Shown piece by piece: positions 44,438 to 53,858 of a stretch of 64,000 bases of DNA; position 1 is the stretch's first letter, and the number at the start of each line of letters is the position of its first letter. The DNA lies in NCBI RefSeq assembly GCF_013403915.1, contig NZ_JABFDI010000006.1, positions 1-64,000 of the forward strand, read 5' to 3'. The DNA is from Winogradskyella pacifica. GTDB taxonomy: Bacteria; Bacteroidota; Bacteroidia; Flavobacteriales; Flavobacteriaceae. Made by a program: the position numbers and the translations under genes. The notes beneath the pieces were generated by a model. The model had not been told where the DNA came from. It did not search any database and was given only the letters and a program-made list of their open reading frames with translations.

Positions 44438-45472
44438 TTGGGTCATACGCTATTTATACATCACAGATCTAAACACCATGCTAAAAACTCGGGTTATAGT
44501 AGGTTGGTAGATTACTATATAGGTTCTGCCTCGGTAAATGGAGATCAAAATTTACCATTTATAGCGGCAAAACAATGGGCTAAAATGGCTAAAAAGCAAG
44601 CTGGTATATATGATGCAGGAAGCGTTTTTAAAGAATATGCGCTCTTTAAATCATTAAAAAATAGAGATAAACAAGAGCCTACGACTGTTCATTATTTAAA
44701 TGGTGAACGCGATATTCGATACATTGTGCGGTATGGAAGCGTATTTAAAAACACTAGATTTTGTGCAACGTTTCATAAACCACCAAAAACTTTAGACACT
44801 CTAATTCATAACACTAATTATATTAGTCGTTTAGATGGTGCTGTTTGTGTTGGAGAAAATCAGGTCAATTATATAAAAGAGCGTTTTAAAATTCCTCAAG
44901 TAAAGTATATTCCACATGGAGTAGATAGTACGTTTTTTGTACCAACATTACATAAAGTGTATAATCAGCCTATATTGTTATTTGTGGGACAACATATGCG
45001 TGATTTTGAGGCTTTAAATTATTGTGTACCTAAGTTAGCAGAAGCAATTCCAGATTTAAAAGTACATGTGATTATTCATAAGGCTTATGTGAATAAAGTA
45101 TTACCACATCGCTGCGTGGAAGTTTTTAGCGGGATTAATGATGCAATGTTGTTAAAAAAGTACCAAGAGGCTACCGCTTTGTTTTTACCTTTACTAGATA
45201 GTACTGCTTGTAATTCTATTTTAGAAGGTTTGGCTTGCGGATTACCAATTATAACCACAGATGTTGGTGGGAATTCGGGATACTTAAAAAGCACGGATGC
45301 TGTATTAACAAAATTGGGCGCTTATGATGATTTAATAGAACACACTATAAAAATTGTTTTAAATGAAAGTCTTTTAGAAACAATGCGTAAAAAAAGTAGA
45401 ATGAAGGGAGAAGCCTTAGATTGGGAATTTGTGGCTAGTGACGTAAATGATTTTCATGCGTCTTTATTTTAA
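44438..45472 (+). CDS. GT4 family glycosyltransferase
   Basis: A 344-residue GT-B transferase. IPHGVDSTFFVPTLH (about 163-177), ILLFVGQHMRDFEALNYCVP and ACNSILEGLACGLPIITTDV, with the first Glu of the EX7E motif changed, are typical but slightly divergent. The start is TTG at 44438. A 51-base gap follows. Confidence 0.85.
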   Translation: MGHTLFIHHRSKHHAKNSGYSRLVDYYIGSASVNGDQNLPFIAAKQWAKMAKKQAGIYDAGSVFKEYALFKSLKNRDKQEPTTVHYLNGERDIRYIVRYGSVFKNTRFCATFHKPPKTLDTLIHNTNYISRLDGAVCVGENQVNYIKERFKIPQVKYIPHGVDSTFFVPTLHKVYNQPILLFVGQHMRDFEALNYCVPKLAEAIPDLKVHVIIHKAYVNKVLPHRCVEVFSGINDAMLLKKYQEATALFLPLLDSTACNSILEGLACGLPIITTDVGGNSGYLKSTDAVLTKLGAYDDLIEHTIKIVLNESLLETMRKKSRMKGEALDWEFVASDVNDFHASLF

Positions 45473-45523
45473 ATACATGAAAGTACATGCGTCTTAATTT
45501 TTTTTTAATTATAAAATTAGTTT

Positions 45524-46714
45524 TTGAAACCACCACTTAAAATCGCCATATACACAGGTCTTATTCCGAATACGACGTTTATAGAAACGCTCATTGCGGG
45601 AGTGGCTAAAGAGCATGACGTTTTACTTTTTGGTACCGTTAAAAGAAAGACAAGTTATCCTTCTAAGCGTATTAAAATTATAGATACGCCCACGTCGTTA
45701 TACAGAAATATACCGTTAACACTTTGGAGAACCCTAAAGTTGGGTGTTCAGCATCCTAAACGATTATCATTGGCTATAAAAGAAGCGAAAACCTATCCAA
45801 CATTGTATACAAAATGGCTTCGGTTTTCACGTTTTGTGCCAGTGTTATTACACGCTCCAGATATATTTCATTTGCAATGGACGAGTCGTATAGACCGTTG
45901 GTTGTTTTTAAAATCGGCCTATCCATGTCATATCGTGGTGAGTTTGTTAGGATCGCAAGCTGCTATTTTACCCTATATAAATCTGGAGGTGTATAAAAGA
46001 TATCAACGCTGTCTTCCTAAAGTAGATGCTATACATGCAATATCGGAGCATTTAGGTCAACAGGCTTCAAATTTTAATGTGCTACCAGAGCGTGTTCATG
46101 TAATTCCGACCAATATACCAGAAGCGGCTTTCGCTTATAATAAGCCTTTTGAAAAACGAGATGCTCAACCATTTCAACTGGTATCTGTAGGTCGTCATCA
46201 TTGGGTTAAAGGCTATCGTTATGGGATACAAGCAGTACATCAGCTTATTCAGTCTGGTGTAGACGTTCATTACACGATAATTGCGGCAGGGAACATTCCG
46301 GAAGATCTTTTATTTCAGGTCAACCAGTTGGGATTACAAGATCATATTACGTTTAAACCAGGTTTACCTCAAACCACATTATTTGAGCACTTGCAAACGT
46401 ATGATGCTCTGCTATTACCAAGCTTAAGTGAAGGTATTGCCAATGTGGTATTGGAAGCCATGGCTATAGGTGTCCCTGTGATTTCTACTAATTGCGGAGG
46501 TATGGCAGAAGTTGTGATTCCCGAAAAAACGGGATGGTTGGTACCTGTTAGAGATGCTAAAGCCCTTGCTGATGCTGTTATTGATTGTATGCAAGTTGAC
46601 GTTGAAGATAAGCGTAAAATTATACAGCAGGCTTATGATTTTGTGAATGCTAATTATCATGAAAGACATAGTATTGCTCGGATGCTGCGGCTATATGATG
46701 AGGTGAGAAGTTGA
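45524..46714 (+). CDS. GT4 family glycosyltransferase, tandem copy 1
   Basis: A 396-residue GT-B transferase. It starts (TTG at 45524) with IAIYTGLIPNTTFIETLIAG, has VSVGRHHWVKGYRYGIQAVH (about 226-245) and the EX7E region SEGIANVVLEAMAIGVPVIS. The next gene is a clear paralogue (ANVVLEAMA, NTTFIE/STTFIE and WHxVKGY/HWIKGY shared). A GAACTC repeat and a CCCTTCCGTCTTTG element follow the stop. Confidence 0.9.
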   Translation: MKPPLKIAIYTGLIPNTTFIETLIAGVAKEHDVLLFGTVKRKTSYPSKRIKIIDTPTSLYRNIPLTLWRTLKLGVQHPKRLSLAIKEAKTYPTLYTKWLRFSRFVPVLLHAPDIFHLQWTSRIDRWLFLKSAYPCHIVVSLLGSQAAILPYINLEVYKRYQRCLPKVDAIHAISEHLGQQASNFNVLPERVHVIPTNIPEAAFAYNKPFEKRDAQPFQLVSVGRHHWVKGYRYGIQAVHQLIQSGVDVHYTIIAAGNIPEDLLFQVNQLGLQDHITFKPGLPQTTLFEHLQTYDALLLPSLSEGIANVVLEAMAIGVPVISTNCGGMAEVVIPEKTGWLVPVRDAKALADAVIDCMQVDVEDKRKIIQQAYDFVNANYHERHSIARMLRLYDEVRS

Positions 46715-46760
46715 ACTCGAACTCGAACTCGAATTTGAGGTTGAGGTTGAATTTGAAGAA

Positions 46761-46826
46761 GAACCCTTCCGTCTTTGTTTTCTTTAAGGGAAAACAAATC
46801 CACTTTCACTTGAAAAAAGGGAAGGA
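46761..46826. repeat. GAACTC array and CCCTTCCGTCTTTG element, copy 2
   Basis: After the stop of the first GT4 paralogue come GAACTC units (46714-46733) and the element (46761-46826) with GTTTTC / GAAAAC stem words. The tail of 46827-46945 holds a TACCTTTG (46903-46910) that could be a -7 box for the next gene, with no good -33 box. Confidence 0.6.
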
Positions 46827-46945
46827 TCTAGAATGATAGGATTTAATAGAGATAGGGAATAGGAGTTAGGGAACACGTGTATGTGCTCTTGTGTTTATAA
46901 CTTACCTTTGTCAGTGTCATAGTTATTTGAACTAATTACAAAATT

Positions 46946-48142
46946 ATGGGCAAACGTCTTAAAATTGCTGTTTTTTCAGGAACCATTCCGAGTACTACTT
47001 TTATTGAGCATTTAATAAAAGGAGTATCTCAAACACACGAGGTGTTACTGTTTGGTGTACAAACGAAGCCTGTAGCATATGAATCTGTACACATTAAGGT
47101 TTATGATACACCAAAGCCCCATGTAAAGAATGCCGTTGTAAGTAGTTATAGATTACTGCAGTTGGTTCTTAAATCCCCAAAAGATGCGGTAAAATTATAC
47201 CGACATACATCTCAATTTAAAAAGCGCTATGAGCGATGGGTTTGGTTTACTAAACTCTTGCCAATAATACTGCACAAACCTGATGTATTTCATATTCAAT
47301 GGGCTAAAGATGTCGCCTTTTATACGGTATTACAGGATGCGTTTGGTATTCCTATTGTAGTGAGTTTACGTGGTGCTCATATTAATTATACACCTATAGT
47401 AGATTTGAGTACGGCAATAATTTATAAGCAGGAATTCCCGAAAATAAAGGCTTTTCATGCTGTTTCTAAGGCTATTGGTGAAGAAGTAAAACTTTATGGA
47501 GCTAAAGCCTCTAGTATCCATACTATTCATTCTCCGATTCCGCCTTTCTTTTTTGATCATTATAGGGCTTGTGAAACAGTACAAGATAAAACCATACGCT
47601 TGGTTTCCGTTGGACGTTTTCATTGGATTAAGGGTTATGAGATAGCATTAGATGCTGTAGCGCTATTAAAAAATAAAGGCTATAATATTCACTATACTAT
47701 TGTAGGGCCAGATGAGTTTACTGAAGCCTTATTATTTCAATGCCATCAGCTCAACCTAGTAGATAACGTTGTTTTGGTTGGAGCTATGCCTCAAACAGAA
47801 CTAATTTCGTTTTTACGACAATTTCACGGTATGTTATTGCCTAGTTTAAAAGAGGGTATTGCTAATGTGGTATTAGAAGCTATGGCTGTTGGCTTACCTG
47901 TGGTGTCTACCGATTGTGGTGGTATGGCAGAAGTTGTGATTCCTAATGAGACCGGATGGTTGGTGCTTGTAAGAGATTCCGAAGCTATGGCTGATGCTGT
48001 GATAGCTTTGAGTGAAACGTCAGAATTAGAATTACATGCGATAACGAAACGCGCCCATGAGTTTGTGAAGGAGGCTTTTAATGCTGAGGATAGTATTTCC
48101 CAGTTTGTGAGGTTGTATGAAGAGGTCGTTGGTGATTGTTAA
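46946..48142 (+). CDS. GT4 family glycosyltransferase, tandem copy 2
   Basis: A 398-residue GT-B transferase, paralogue of the gene at 45524. It has IAVFSGTIPSTTFIEHLIKG, VSVGRFHWIKGYEIALDAVA and KEGIANVVLEAMAVGLPVVS with the EX7E motif. Differences in the N-terminal half suggest a different acceptor. The start is ATG at 46946. The 3' flank repeats the GAACTC and CCCTTCCGTCTTTG pattern. Confidence 0.9.
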   Translation: MGKRLKIAVFSGTIPSTTFIEHLIKGVSQTHEVLLFGVQTKPVAYESVHIKVYDTPKPHVKNAVVSSYRLLQLVLKSPKDAVKLYRHTSQFKKRYERWVWFTKLLPIILHKPDVFHIQWAKDVAFYTVLQDAFGIPIVVSLRGAHINYTPIVDLSTAIIYKQEFPKIKAFHAVSKAIGEEVKLYGAKASSIHTIHSPIPPFFFDHYRACETVQDKTIRLVSVGRFHWIKGYEIALDAVALLKNKGYNIHYTIVGPDEFTEALLFQCHQLNLVDNVVLVGAMPQTELISFLRQFHGMLLPSLKEGIANVVLEAMAVGLPVVSTDCGGMAEVVIPNETGWLVLVRDSEAMADAVIALSETSELELHAITKRAHEFVKEAFNAEDSISQFVRLYEEVVGDC

Positions 48143-48163
48143 TTATTGGTTTTTGGTTTAAAG

Positions 48164-48272
48164 TTGAACTCGAACTCGAAATTGAACTCGAAGTTTAAAC
48201 TGAAGCTGAATTTGAAGAAAACCCTTTCGACTTTGAATTTTTTGATGAAATCAAATTTCCCTTCCTTTGAAA
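48164..48272. repeat. GAACTC array and CCCTTCCGTCTTTG element, copy 3
   Basis: GAACTC words at 48164-48195 and a more decayed element (ACCCTTTCGACTTTGAATTT near 48220) repeat the pattern after the second paralogue. The stretch covers most of the 157-base gap before the amidotransferase gene. Confidence 0.55.
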
Positions 48273-48299
48273 TTATTATATTCGTCGTGCTATTACACT

Positions 48300-49694
48300 A
48301 TGAAAACAATCACCACACCAATAATCCCTGTTACACCCACTTATGCTAAGGTAGAAGCACCTCATGAACTGCATTTGGAAGCCATCTGTGTTTTTGCGGC
48401 TATCGGTTTTTTTTTAGATACAGATACCTATTGGAAAGATGAGGTTGTGTTACGACCTGGATGTCAACATACCATTTCAGATGATGGTTATCTCTTAGAG
48501 AGTACTCCTTGGTTTGAATGGCACTATACACCTGATAAAACCCGTGATTTTGACGCGACTTTACAAGAATTTACGACACTGTTCGAATCCATTATAAAAG
48601 AACAAACGGTTGGTAAAAACGTAATTTTACCATTATCGGGTGGTTTAGATAGCCGAACACAGGCTGTAGCGTTACAGCATTTAAAAGCATCTGTAAATAG
48701 TTATAGTTATGATTTTCAGGGTGGTTACAAAGAAACTAAAATCGCAGAGGCTATTGCTAAGGTTTGTGATTTCGATTTTACAGCCTATACAATTCCGAAC
48801 GGCTATTTATGGGAGGTGATAGAGGATTTAGCGACATTGAATCGTTGTGAATCTGATTTTACAGCACCACGGCAAATGGCGATAGTTGAGGAATTTGACA
48901 CTATGGGTGAGGTATTTTCATTAGGCCATTGGGGAGATGTGTTGTTTGATGATATGGGAGTTAGTGATGATTTACCATTAAAATCGCAAGTAACCGTTCT
49001 TCAAAAAAAACTTATTAAAAAAGGCGGACGAGATTTAGCCGTACAACTTTGGACGCATTGGAATTTAGAAGGCGATTTTGACTCTTATTTTGAAGGTCGT
49101 ATTTCTACATTGCTTTCCGCTATAGATATTCCTAACAGTGCTAATGCGCGCATTAGAGCATTTAAAAGCTTATTTTGGGCACCACGCTGGACATCCGTAA
49201 ATTTAGCAGTGTTTGCTAGTAAACATCCCGTAACTTTACCGTATTACGATCAACGGATGTGCGAGTTTATATGTACAGTCCCAGAAGCATTTTTAGCCAA
49301 CCGAGAGTTGCAAATCGCTTATATAAAAAAACGAGCTCCAAAACTAGCCAAAATTACATGGCAAGAGCAAAGACCATTTAATCTCTATACCTATCCTAAA
49401 AATAAGATACCTTATAATTTGCCATACCGTATTACCAATAAAATGGAAAGAGTCTTTCAGGAAATTTTAGGAAAGAAGTATGTAGAACGAAATTGGGAGC
49501 TGCAATTTTTGGGTGTTAGTAATGAAAAGAAATTATATGACTGTTTATCACATAAAAATTTTAGTGATTTTATATCGAAAGACATTGTAGACGACGCCTA
49601 TTATGGTCTGCAAACAAAAACGCCTTTAATTTATGCACATCAAGTGAATATGTTGCTGGTCTTGGCTCAGTTTAAACGATTTAACGATGAGTAG
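48300..49694 (+). CDS. Asparagine-synthase-like amidotransferase without glutaminase domain
   Basis: A 464-residue protein with the synthetase domain of asparagine synthase. The PP-loop is LPLSGGLDSRTQAVALQHL (about 105-123). VFSLGHWGDVLFDDMG and YYDQRMCEFICTVPEAFLAN also fit. The N-terminal glutaminase domain with its catalytic Cys2 is absent, so ammonia must come from another source or a partner. In glycan loci, relatives amidate uronic acids, which fits the uronic-acid dehydrogenase at 23031, but this is inference. A TTG at 48267 would add 11 residues. The 3' end overlaps the next gene by 8 bases. Confidence 0.8.
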   Translation: MKTITTPIIPVTPTYAKVEAPHELHLEAICVFAAIGFFLDTDTYWKDEVVLRPGCQHTISDDGYLLESTPWFEWHYTPDKTRDFDATLQEFTTLFESIIKEQTVGKNVILPLSGGLDSRTQAVALQHLKASVNSYSYDFQGGYKETKIAEAIAKVCDFDFTAYTIPNGYLWEVIEDLATLNRCESDFTAPRQMAIVEEFDTMGEVFSLGHWGDVLFDDMGVSDDLPLKSQVTVLQKKLIKKGGRDLAVQLWTHWNLEGDFDSYFEGRISTLLSAIDIPNSANARIRAFKSLFWAPRWTSVNLAVFASKHPVTLPYYDQRMCEFICTVPEAFLANRELQIAYIKKRAPKLAKITWQEQRPFNLYTYPKNKIPYNLPYRITNKMERVFQEILGKKYVERNWELQFLGVSNEKKLYDCLSHKNFSDFISKDIVDDAYYGLQTKTPLIYAHQVNMLLVLAQFKRFNDE

Positions 49695-50757
49695 ACCATT
49701 ACGTATTCTGTTTACTATTCCAAATTTTAAGACGGCTGGTAGTCAATATGTGTTATTAGCATTAATCGCTAGGCTAAATAAACATAATTTTAATGTTATA
49801 GTAGGTATTGAGAATCATTGGGATGAAGCAAAAAAAGTAATTCCTGTAAGTGATTTGGTAGAACTACCAAAGCTTTTTAAAGTTTCTAAAATAAATTTCC
49901 TAAAGCAGTATATTAAGGTTCTTAAAAAGAACCAAATAGATTTAGTACATTCTTGGGATTATAAATCGAATTATTTAGAGCCCTTGGCTTGTAGGTTGTC
50001 AGGTGTAAAATATTTGTACACAAAAAAAAATAATTCATGGTCTCGCTCTTGGCAATTAAAAAGTCTATTTTCTCATTTTATTGCCTATGATCAACCTGAA
50101 ATGAAAAAGCGGTTTTTTTCGAATAAACATTATGCGAATAAAATAAAACTAATTCCACATGGTGTGGATTTATTAAAGTTTTTTCCATTAGAAAAAACGA
50201 CAAATTCTACATTTAATTTATGTTATGTTGGAAATGTAAATAGAAATAAAAATCAATTATTTGTATTGAAGGCGATGTTGAACCTTCCTGATAATATTCA
50301 TTTAAATTTGTTTGGAAAGTGTGATTCTAATTATAAAAAAGAGTTAGGGTTATTTATTCAGAATAATAATTTAAAACATCGTGTGCACTTTCATGGGTTT
50401 ATTAGTCAAGATCATTTGCCCAAAATGTTAAATTACCAGGATGTTTTAATACTGTCCTCTTTTGAAGAAGGGCTGCCAATATGTTTACTAGAGGCAATGG
50501 CTTGTGGGTTACCTGTATTAAGTTCTGATTCTGGTGGAGGTACTCGTTTTATATTAGAGGAAACAATGAGTGATGCTTTGTTTTCCCTTGATGACGTAAA
50601 TGATTTAGTATTAAAATGTAAACGATTATCGTCAGATAGAAAAATTTATGATGAATTTAAAGTGAAAGGGGAAAAGTGTGTTAAAGATCGTTTTTCTATA
50701 GAAAAAGAAGTGTTGAGTTATAATATTTTATACAATAAGGTAATTGCTACGAAGTAG
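49687..50757 (+). CDS. GT4 family glycosyltransferase
   Basis: A 356-residue GT-B transferase. IPHGVDLLKFFPL, NLCYVGNVNRNKNQLFVLKA (about 178-197) and EEGLPICLLEAMACGLPVLS with the EX7E motif are visible. AT-rich. The ATG overlaps the amidotransferase gene by 8 bases. Confidence 0.9.
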   Translation: MSRPLRILFTIPNFKTAGSQYVLLALIARLNKHNFNVIVGIENHWDEAKKVIPVSDLVELPKLFKVSKINFLKQYIKVLKKNQIDLVHSWDYKSNYLEPLACRLSGVKYLYTKKNNSWSRSWQLKSLFSHFIAYDQPEMKKRFFSNKHYANKIKLIPHGVDLLKFFPLEKTTNSTFNLCYVGNVNRNKNQLFVLKAMLNLPDNIHLNLFGKCDSNYKKELGLFIQNNNLKHRVHFHGFISQDHLPKMLNYQDVLILSSFEEGLPICLLEAMACGLPVLSSDSGGGTRFILEETMSDALFSLDDVNDLVLKCKRLSSDRKIYDEFKVKGEKCVKDRFSIEKEVLSYNILYNKVIATK

Positions 50758-50778
50758 AATTAAGAAAATGATCATTTT

Positions 50779-51948
50779 ATGCATATAGCTCTCATACTAT
50801 CCCAGCCACCAGGCTATTCCGAGACCTTTTTTAAATCAAAAATTAAAGGCTTGCAACACGCAGGTCATCAGGTGAGTTTATTTGTTTATAAAGATGATCC
50901 GAGGTTTATAGACTGTAAGGTTCTTCCAATGCCTAAAGTATATGCTAATCCTATTCGTCAATTTTTTGCGACACTAGGAGTCGTTTTTGGTTTACTACCT
51001 TATTTAAAAAGGGTAATACGCTATGTGAAACTAGAGTTTAAAGCGGAGAGAGAACTTAAACAGATTTTTAAATATATTTATATAAATGCAACAATTTTGA
51101 AGTCAGATGCAGAATGGCTACATTTTGGTTTTGCAACCTTAGCTTTACAAAGTGAACATGTCGCTAAGGCGATAGATGCAAAAATGGCGGTAAGTTTGAG
51201 AGGATTTGATATTGCTATTTATCCGTTAAAACATTCTGGCTGTTATGATCGATTATGGCAGCTAGTGGATAAAGTACATACCATTTCAGATGATTTATTA
51301 CTTTGTGCCTATGATCAAGGGTTATCTAGAAATATGGCCGTAGATAAAATAACACCCGCAATTTCAATGGAGTTGTTTAATACAGGTGCCGCTAATAAAA
51401 ATTTCAAGACTAAGCCTATAAAAATATTGACTGTTGGAAGATTATTTTGGAAAAAAGGTGTAATCGATATGTTGGAAGCATTGTCTATTCTAAAAAAAGA
51501 AAAAATTGATTTTGAATATCAAATTATAGGTGAAGGTGAACAAAAAGAAGAAATTCTGTTTGCTATTTATCAGTTAGGATTACAAAATGAGGTTTCTTTG
51601 CTAGGTGTAAAAACACCAAAAGAAGTTAAGGAATTAATGGAAATATCACATATTTATATGCAATATAGTCATTCGGAAGGTTTTTGTAATTCGGTATTAG
51701 AGGCTCAGGCTATGGGGCTGTTATGTGTAGTCTCGGATGCAGAAGGGTTGCCAGAAAATATAAAAGATGGTGAAACTGGTTGGGTAGTGCCCAAACGACA
51801 GCCAAGATTATTAGCAAGAACGTTAGAGTCCGTTATAGGTTTAGATGCTATTATTAAAAATCAATTTTCCGAACGTGCCAAAATGCGTGTTAAAGATGAA
51901 TTTAGACTGGAACAGCAGCAAGCTAAGTTTGTTGAATTTTATAATTGA
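50779..51948 (+). CDS. GT4 family glycosyltransferase
   Basis: A 389-residue GT-B transferase. ALILSQPPGYSETFFKSKIK at the start, ILTVGRLFWKKGVIDMLEAL (about 215-234) and SEGFCNSVLEAQAMGLLCVV with the EX7E motif. The domain layout resembles WcaL/AmsK-type colanic-acid transferases. The donor is unknown. Confidence 0.9.
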   Translation: MHIALILSQPPGYSETFFKSKIKGLQHAGHQVSLFVYKDDPRFIDCKVLPMPKVYANPIRQFFATLGVVFGLLPYLKRVIRYVKLEFKAERELKQIFKYIYINATILKSDAEWLHFGFATLALQSEHVAKAIDAKMAVSLRGFDIAIYPLKHSGCYDRLWQLVDKVHTISDDLLLCAYDQGLSRNMAVDKITPAISMELFNTGAANKNFKTKPIKILTVGRLFWKKGVIDMLEALSILKKEKIDFEYQIIGEGEQKEEILFAIYQLGLQNEVSLLGVKTPKEVKELMEISHIYMQYSHSEGFCNSVLEAQAMGLLCVVSDAEGLPENIKDGETGWVVPKRQPRLLARTLESVIGLDAIIKNQFSERAKMRVKDEFRLEQQQAKFVEFYN

Positions 51949-51960
51949 AGATAATTATCT

Positions 51961-53001
51961 ATGACATTTTATTTTCCAAAACAACATTACGACAAATCAT
52001 TTCGTGGTCAAACCTTCCCCTTATTAAAACCATTCATTAAAGGTGAAGGGTTTACGGATCAAGAACGTAAGGAAATGTATGGTATTTCGGAAACGGATGT
52101 TGTGTTTGTAGATGCCTTGGAAAAATCTGATGTGGCTATATTGACGATGTCTTGGAATTATTATGTGAGGACTAAGCAGCAATCCAAAGCGATTGACTTT
52201 TTAAAAGCGACTCAGCGTCTAAATGTACCTACTTGGGTGGTGTTATTAGATGATGTCGGTTTAGATTTTCCTGATTACCCGCATGTCAAATTATTTAGGC
52301 AAAGTGGATACAGCTTGAAGACACCGGAATGGCATATTGGTTTACCGGTTTTTATTTCAGATCCCCTAAAAGAACAGTTTAACACCACCGCTATTTATGA
52401 GCGTCCTTATACCAAACACCCCACCGTTGGTTTTTGTGGATTTGCAACCTCTAATGCTGTATTAGCTCTAAAGACAAAACTTAAAATAGGCTTAAAAAAT
52501 TTAGCGTATTATCTGAAATTACATTTACATGAACCTGAAATGCTTATGGCGGCTGCACAGTGGCGGTATGGTATCTTAAAACGCTTAGAATCGCATCCAA
52601 ATATCAATACAAATTTTATATACCGAGAACAATACCGTGCCGGAACGCAGAATGCCGAGCAACGCGCTGCATCAACATTAGAGTTTTTTAATAATATGAA
52701 AAATTCTGATTATGTAGTTTGTGTGAGAGGTGCTGGTAATTTTTCAGTACGTTTGTACGAAACCTTAGCGATGGGACGGATTCCTGTTTTTGTGAATACG
52801 GATTGTATTATGCCATTAGACGATGTTATAAATTGGAAACAACATGTGGTTTGGGTGGAAGCTGATGAAATTGATAATATAGGCGAGGTGCTTTTGGCAT
52901 TTCATAAAAGTTTGACCCCAATGGAGTTTGTGAAAATACAACAGAATAACAGGCAATTATGGTGTGATAGTCTAAACTTGAAAGGCGTATTTACATGTTA
53001 A
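51961..53001 (+). CDS. Exostosin (GT47)-like glycosyltransferase
   Basis: A 346-residue protein. The C-terminal half carries SDYVVCVRGAGNFSVRLYET (about 257-276) and LAMGRIPVFVNTDC, the pattern of the exostosin domain (GT47). The N-terminal half (KQHYDKSFRGQTFPLLKPFI and DVAILTMSWNYYV) fits the same family. It may add glucuronic acid or galactose-type residues, which is not provable here. It lies 12 bases after the previous gene and 45 before a sulfotransferase-like gene. Confidence 0.8.
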   Translation: MTFYFPKQHYDKSFRGQTFPLLKPFIKGEGFTDQERKEMYGISETDVVFVDALEKSDVAILTMSWNYYVRTKQQSKAIDFLKATQRLNVPTWVVLLDDVGLDFPDYPHVKLFRQSGYSLKTPEWHIGLPVFISDPLKEQFNTTAIYERPYTKHPTVGFCGFATSNAVLALKTKLKIGLKNLAYYLKLHLHEPEMLMAAAQWRYGILKRLESHPNINTNFIYREQYRAGTQNAEQRAASTLEFFNNMKNSDYVVCVRGAGNFSVRLYETLAMGRIPVFVNTDCIMPLDDVINWKQHVVWVEADEIDNIGEVLLAFHKSLTPMEFVKIQQNNRQLWCDSLNLKGVFTC

Positions 53002-53046
53002 TTTCAGAAAAAATGTTAAAGAAGTTTAATTCTTAAATTTATTTAA

Positions 53047-53844
53047 GTGCAAGATCTATCAAAAAAAATTCCATTTCTGAGTCTCAGAAAAAAATTATGG
53101 AAAAGTTGGCCATATCATTTTTATATTAAAATGTACGATCAATTTTTGCGTATTTTTGTAAGTTACAATACTTCAGGTATACGAATTATTTTTGTTAACG
53201 GAATGAGACGTTCTGGAAATCATTATTTAATTAAGACAATAATGGAGTCTTCAGATGCAACGGTTTTATTTTATAATAATTTAAAGCCATATAGTGTTAG
53301 ACCTACCGTTATTGGAGGTGTAGAAACTAAATTAGTAGCAAAGAAAAAGGTATTGGTTATTTTAGGATATGAAGATTTGTCTGCATCTGACTTTAATTCC
53401 TCGTGCGAAATTATGATCAAACATTGTTTTGAAGGGCTTCCATATAAGAAACTCTTAATTTGTAGAGATGTTAGAAATGTTATGGCAAGTAGATTGAATC
53501 ATGCTCATATGGCCTTTGGATTAAGAGAAAAACTTGAAATAAGAAACGCTACAAAAAAATTATGGACGGATCATCATAGTACTTTTAATCTGCAGGATAT
53601 TAATAGAATAAGATATGGGTATCTTCAAGAAGATTTGAAAAAAATAAACTTAGAATCCTTTTATGTTAGTGGTATCCGGGTTAACAATAAAATTTCAAAT
53701 AGGTACGGCGGGGGTAGCAGTTTTGATTCTAATAATTTTAATGAGAGATTTCGTAAATTTATAGGTCGTGAAGATTATGAGTATTTGATTAAGGATTTGC
53801 AACCTTTGGATAATAAAATTCATAATACAAATTGGGAAGTTTAA
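53047..53844 (+). CDS. Sulfotransferase-like P-loop protein
   Basis: A 265-residue protein. IIFVNGMRRSGNHYLIKTIM (about 47-66) is a phosphosulfate-type loop and KLLICRDVRNVMASRLNHAH (about 136-155) is the 3'-phosphate site. It is divergent from the two others in the locus. The start is GTG at 53047. AT-rich. Probable PAPS-dependent sulfation of the glycan, with moderate certainty. Confidence 0.68.
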   Translation: MQDLSKKIPFLSLRKKLWKSWPYHFYIKMYDQFLRIFVSYNTSGIRIIFVNGMRRSGNHYLIKTIMESSDATVLFYNNLKPYSVRPTVIGGVETKLVAKKKVLVILGYEDLSASDFNSSCEIMIKHCFEGLPYKKLLICRDVRNVMASRLNHAHMAFGLREKLEIRNATKKLWTDHHSTFNLQDINRIRYGYLQEDLKKINLESFYVSGIRVNNKISNRYGGGSSFDSNNFNERFRKFIGREDYEYLIKDLQPLDNKIHNTNWEV

Positions 53845-53858
53845 TTCTTGTAAAATAG

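Noticed and set aside
48146-48349. 67-residue plus-strand open frame before the amidotransferase gene
   Set aside because: Its KLNSNSKLNSK start is a translation of the GAACTC-type tandem array.
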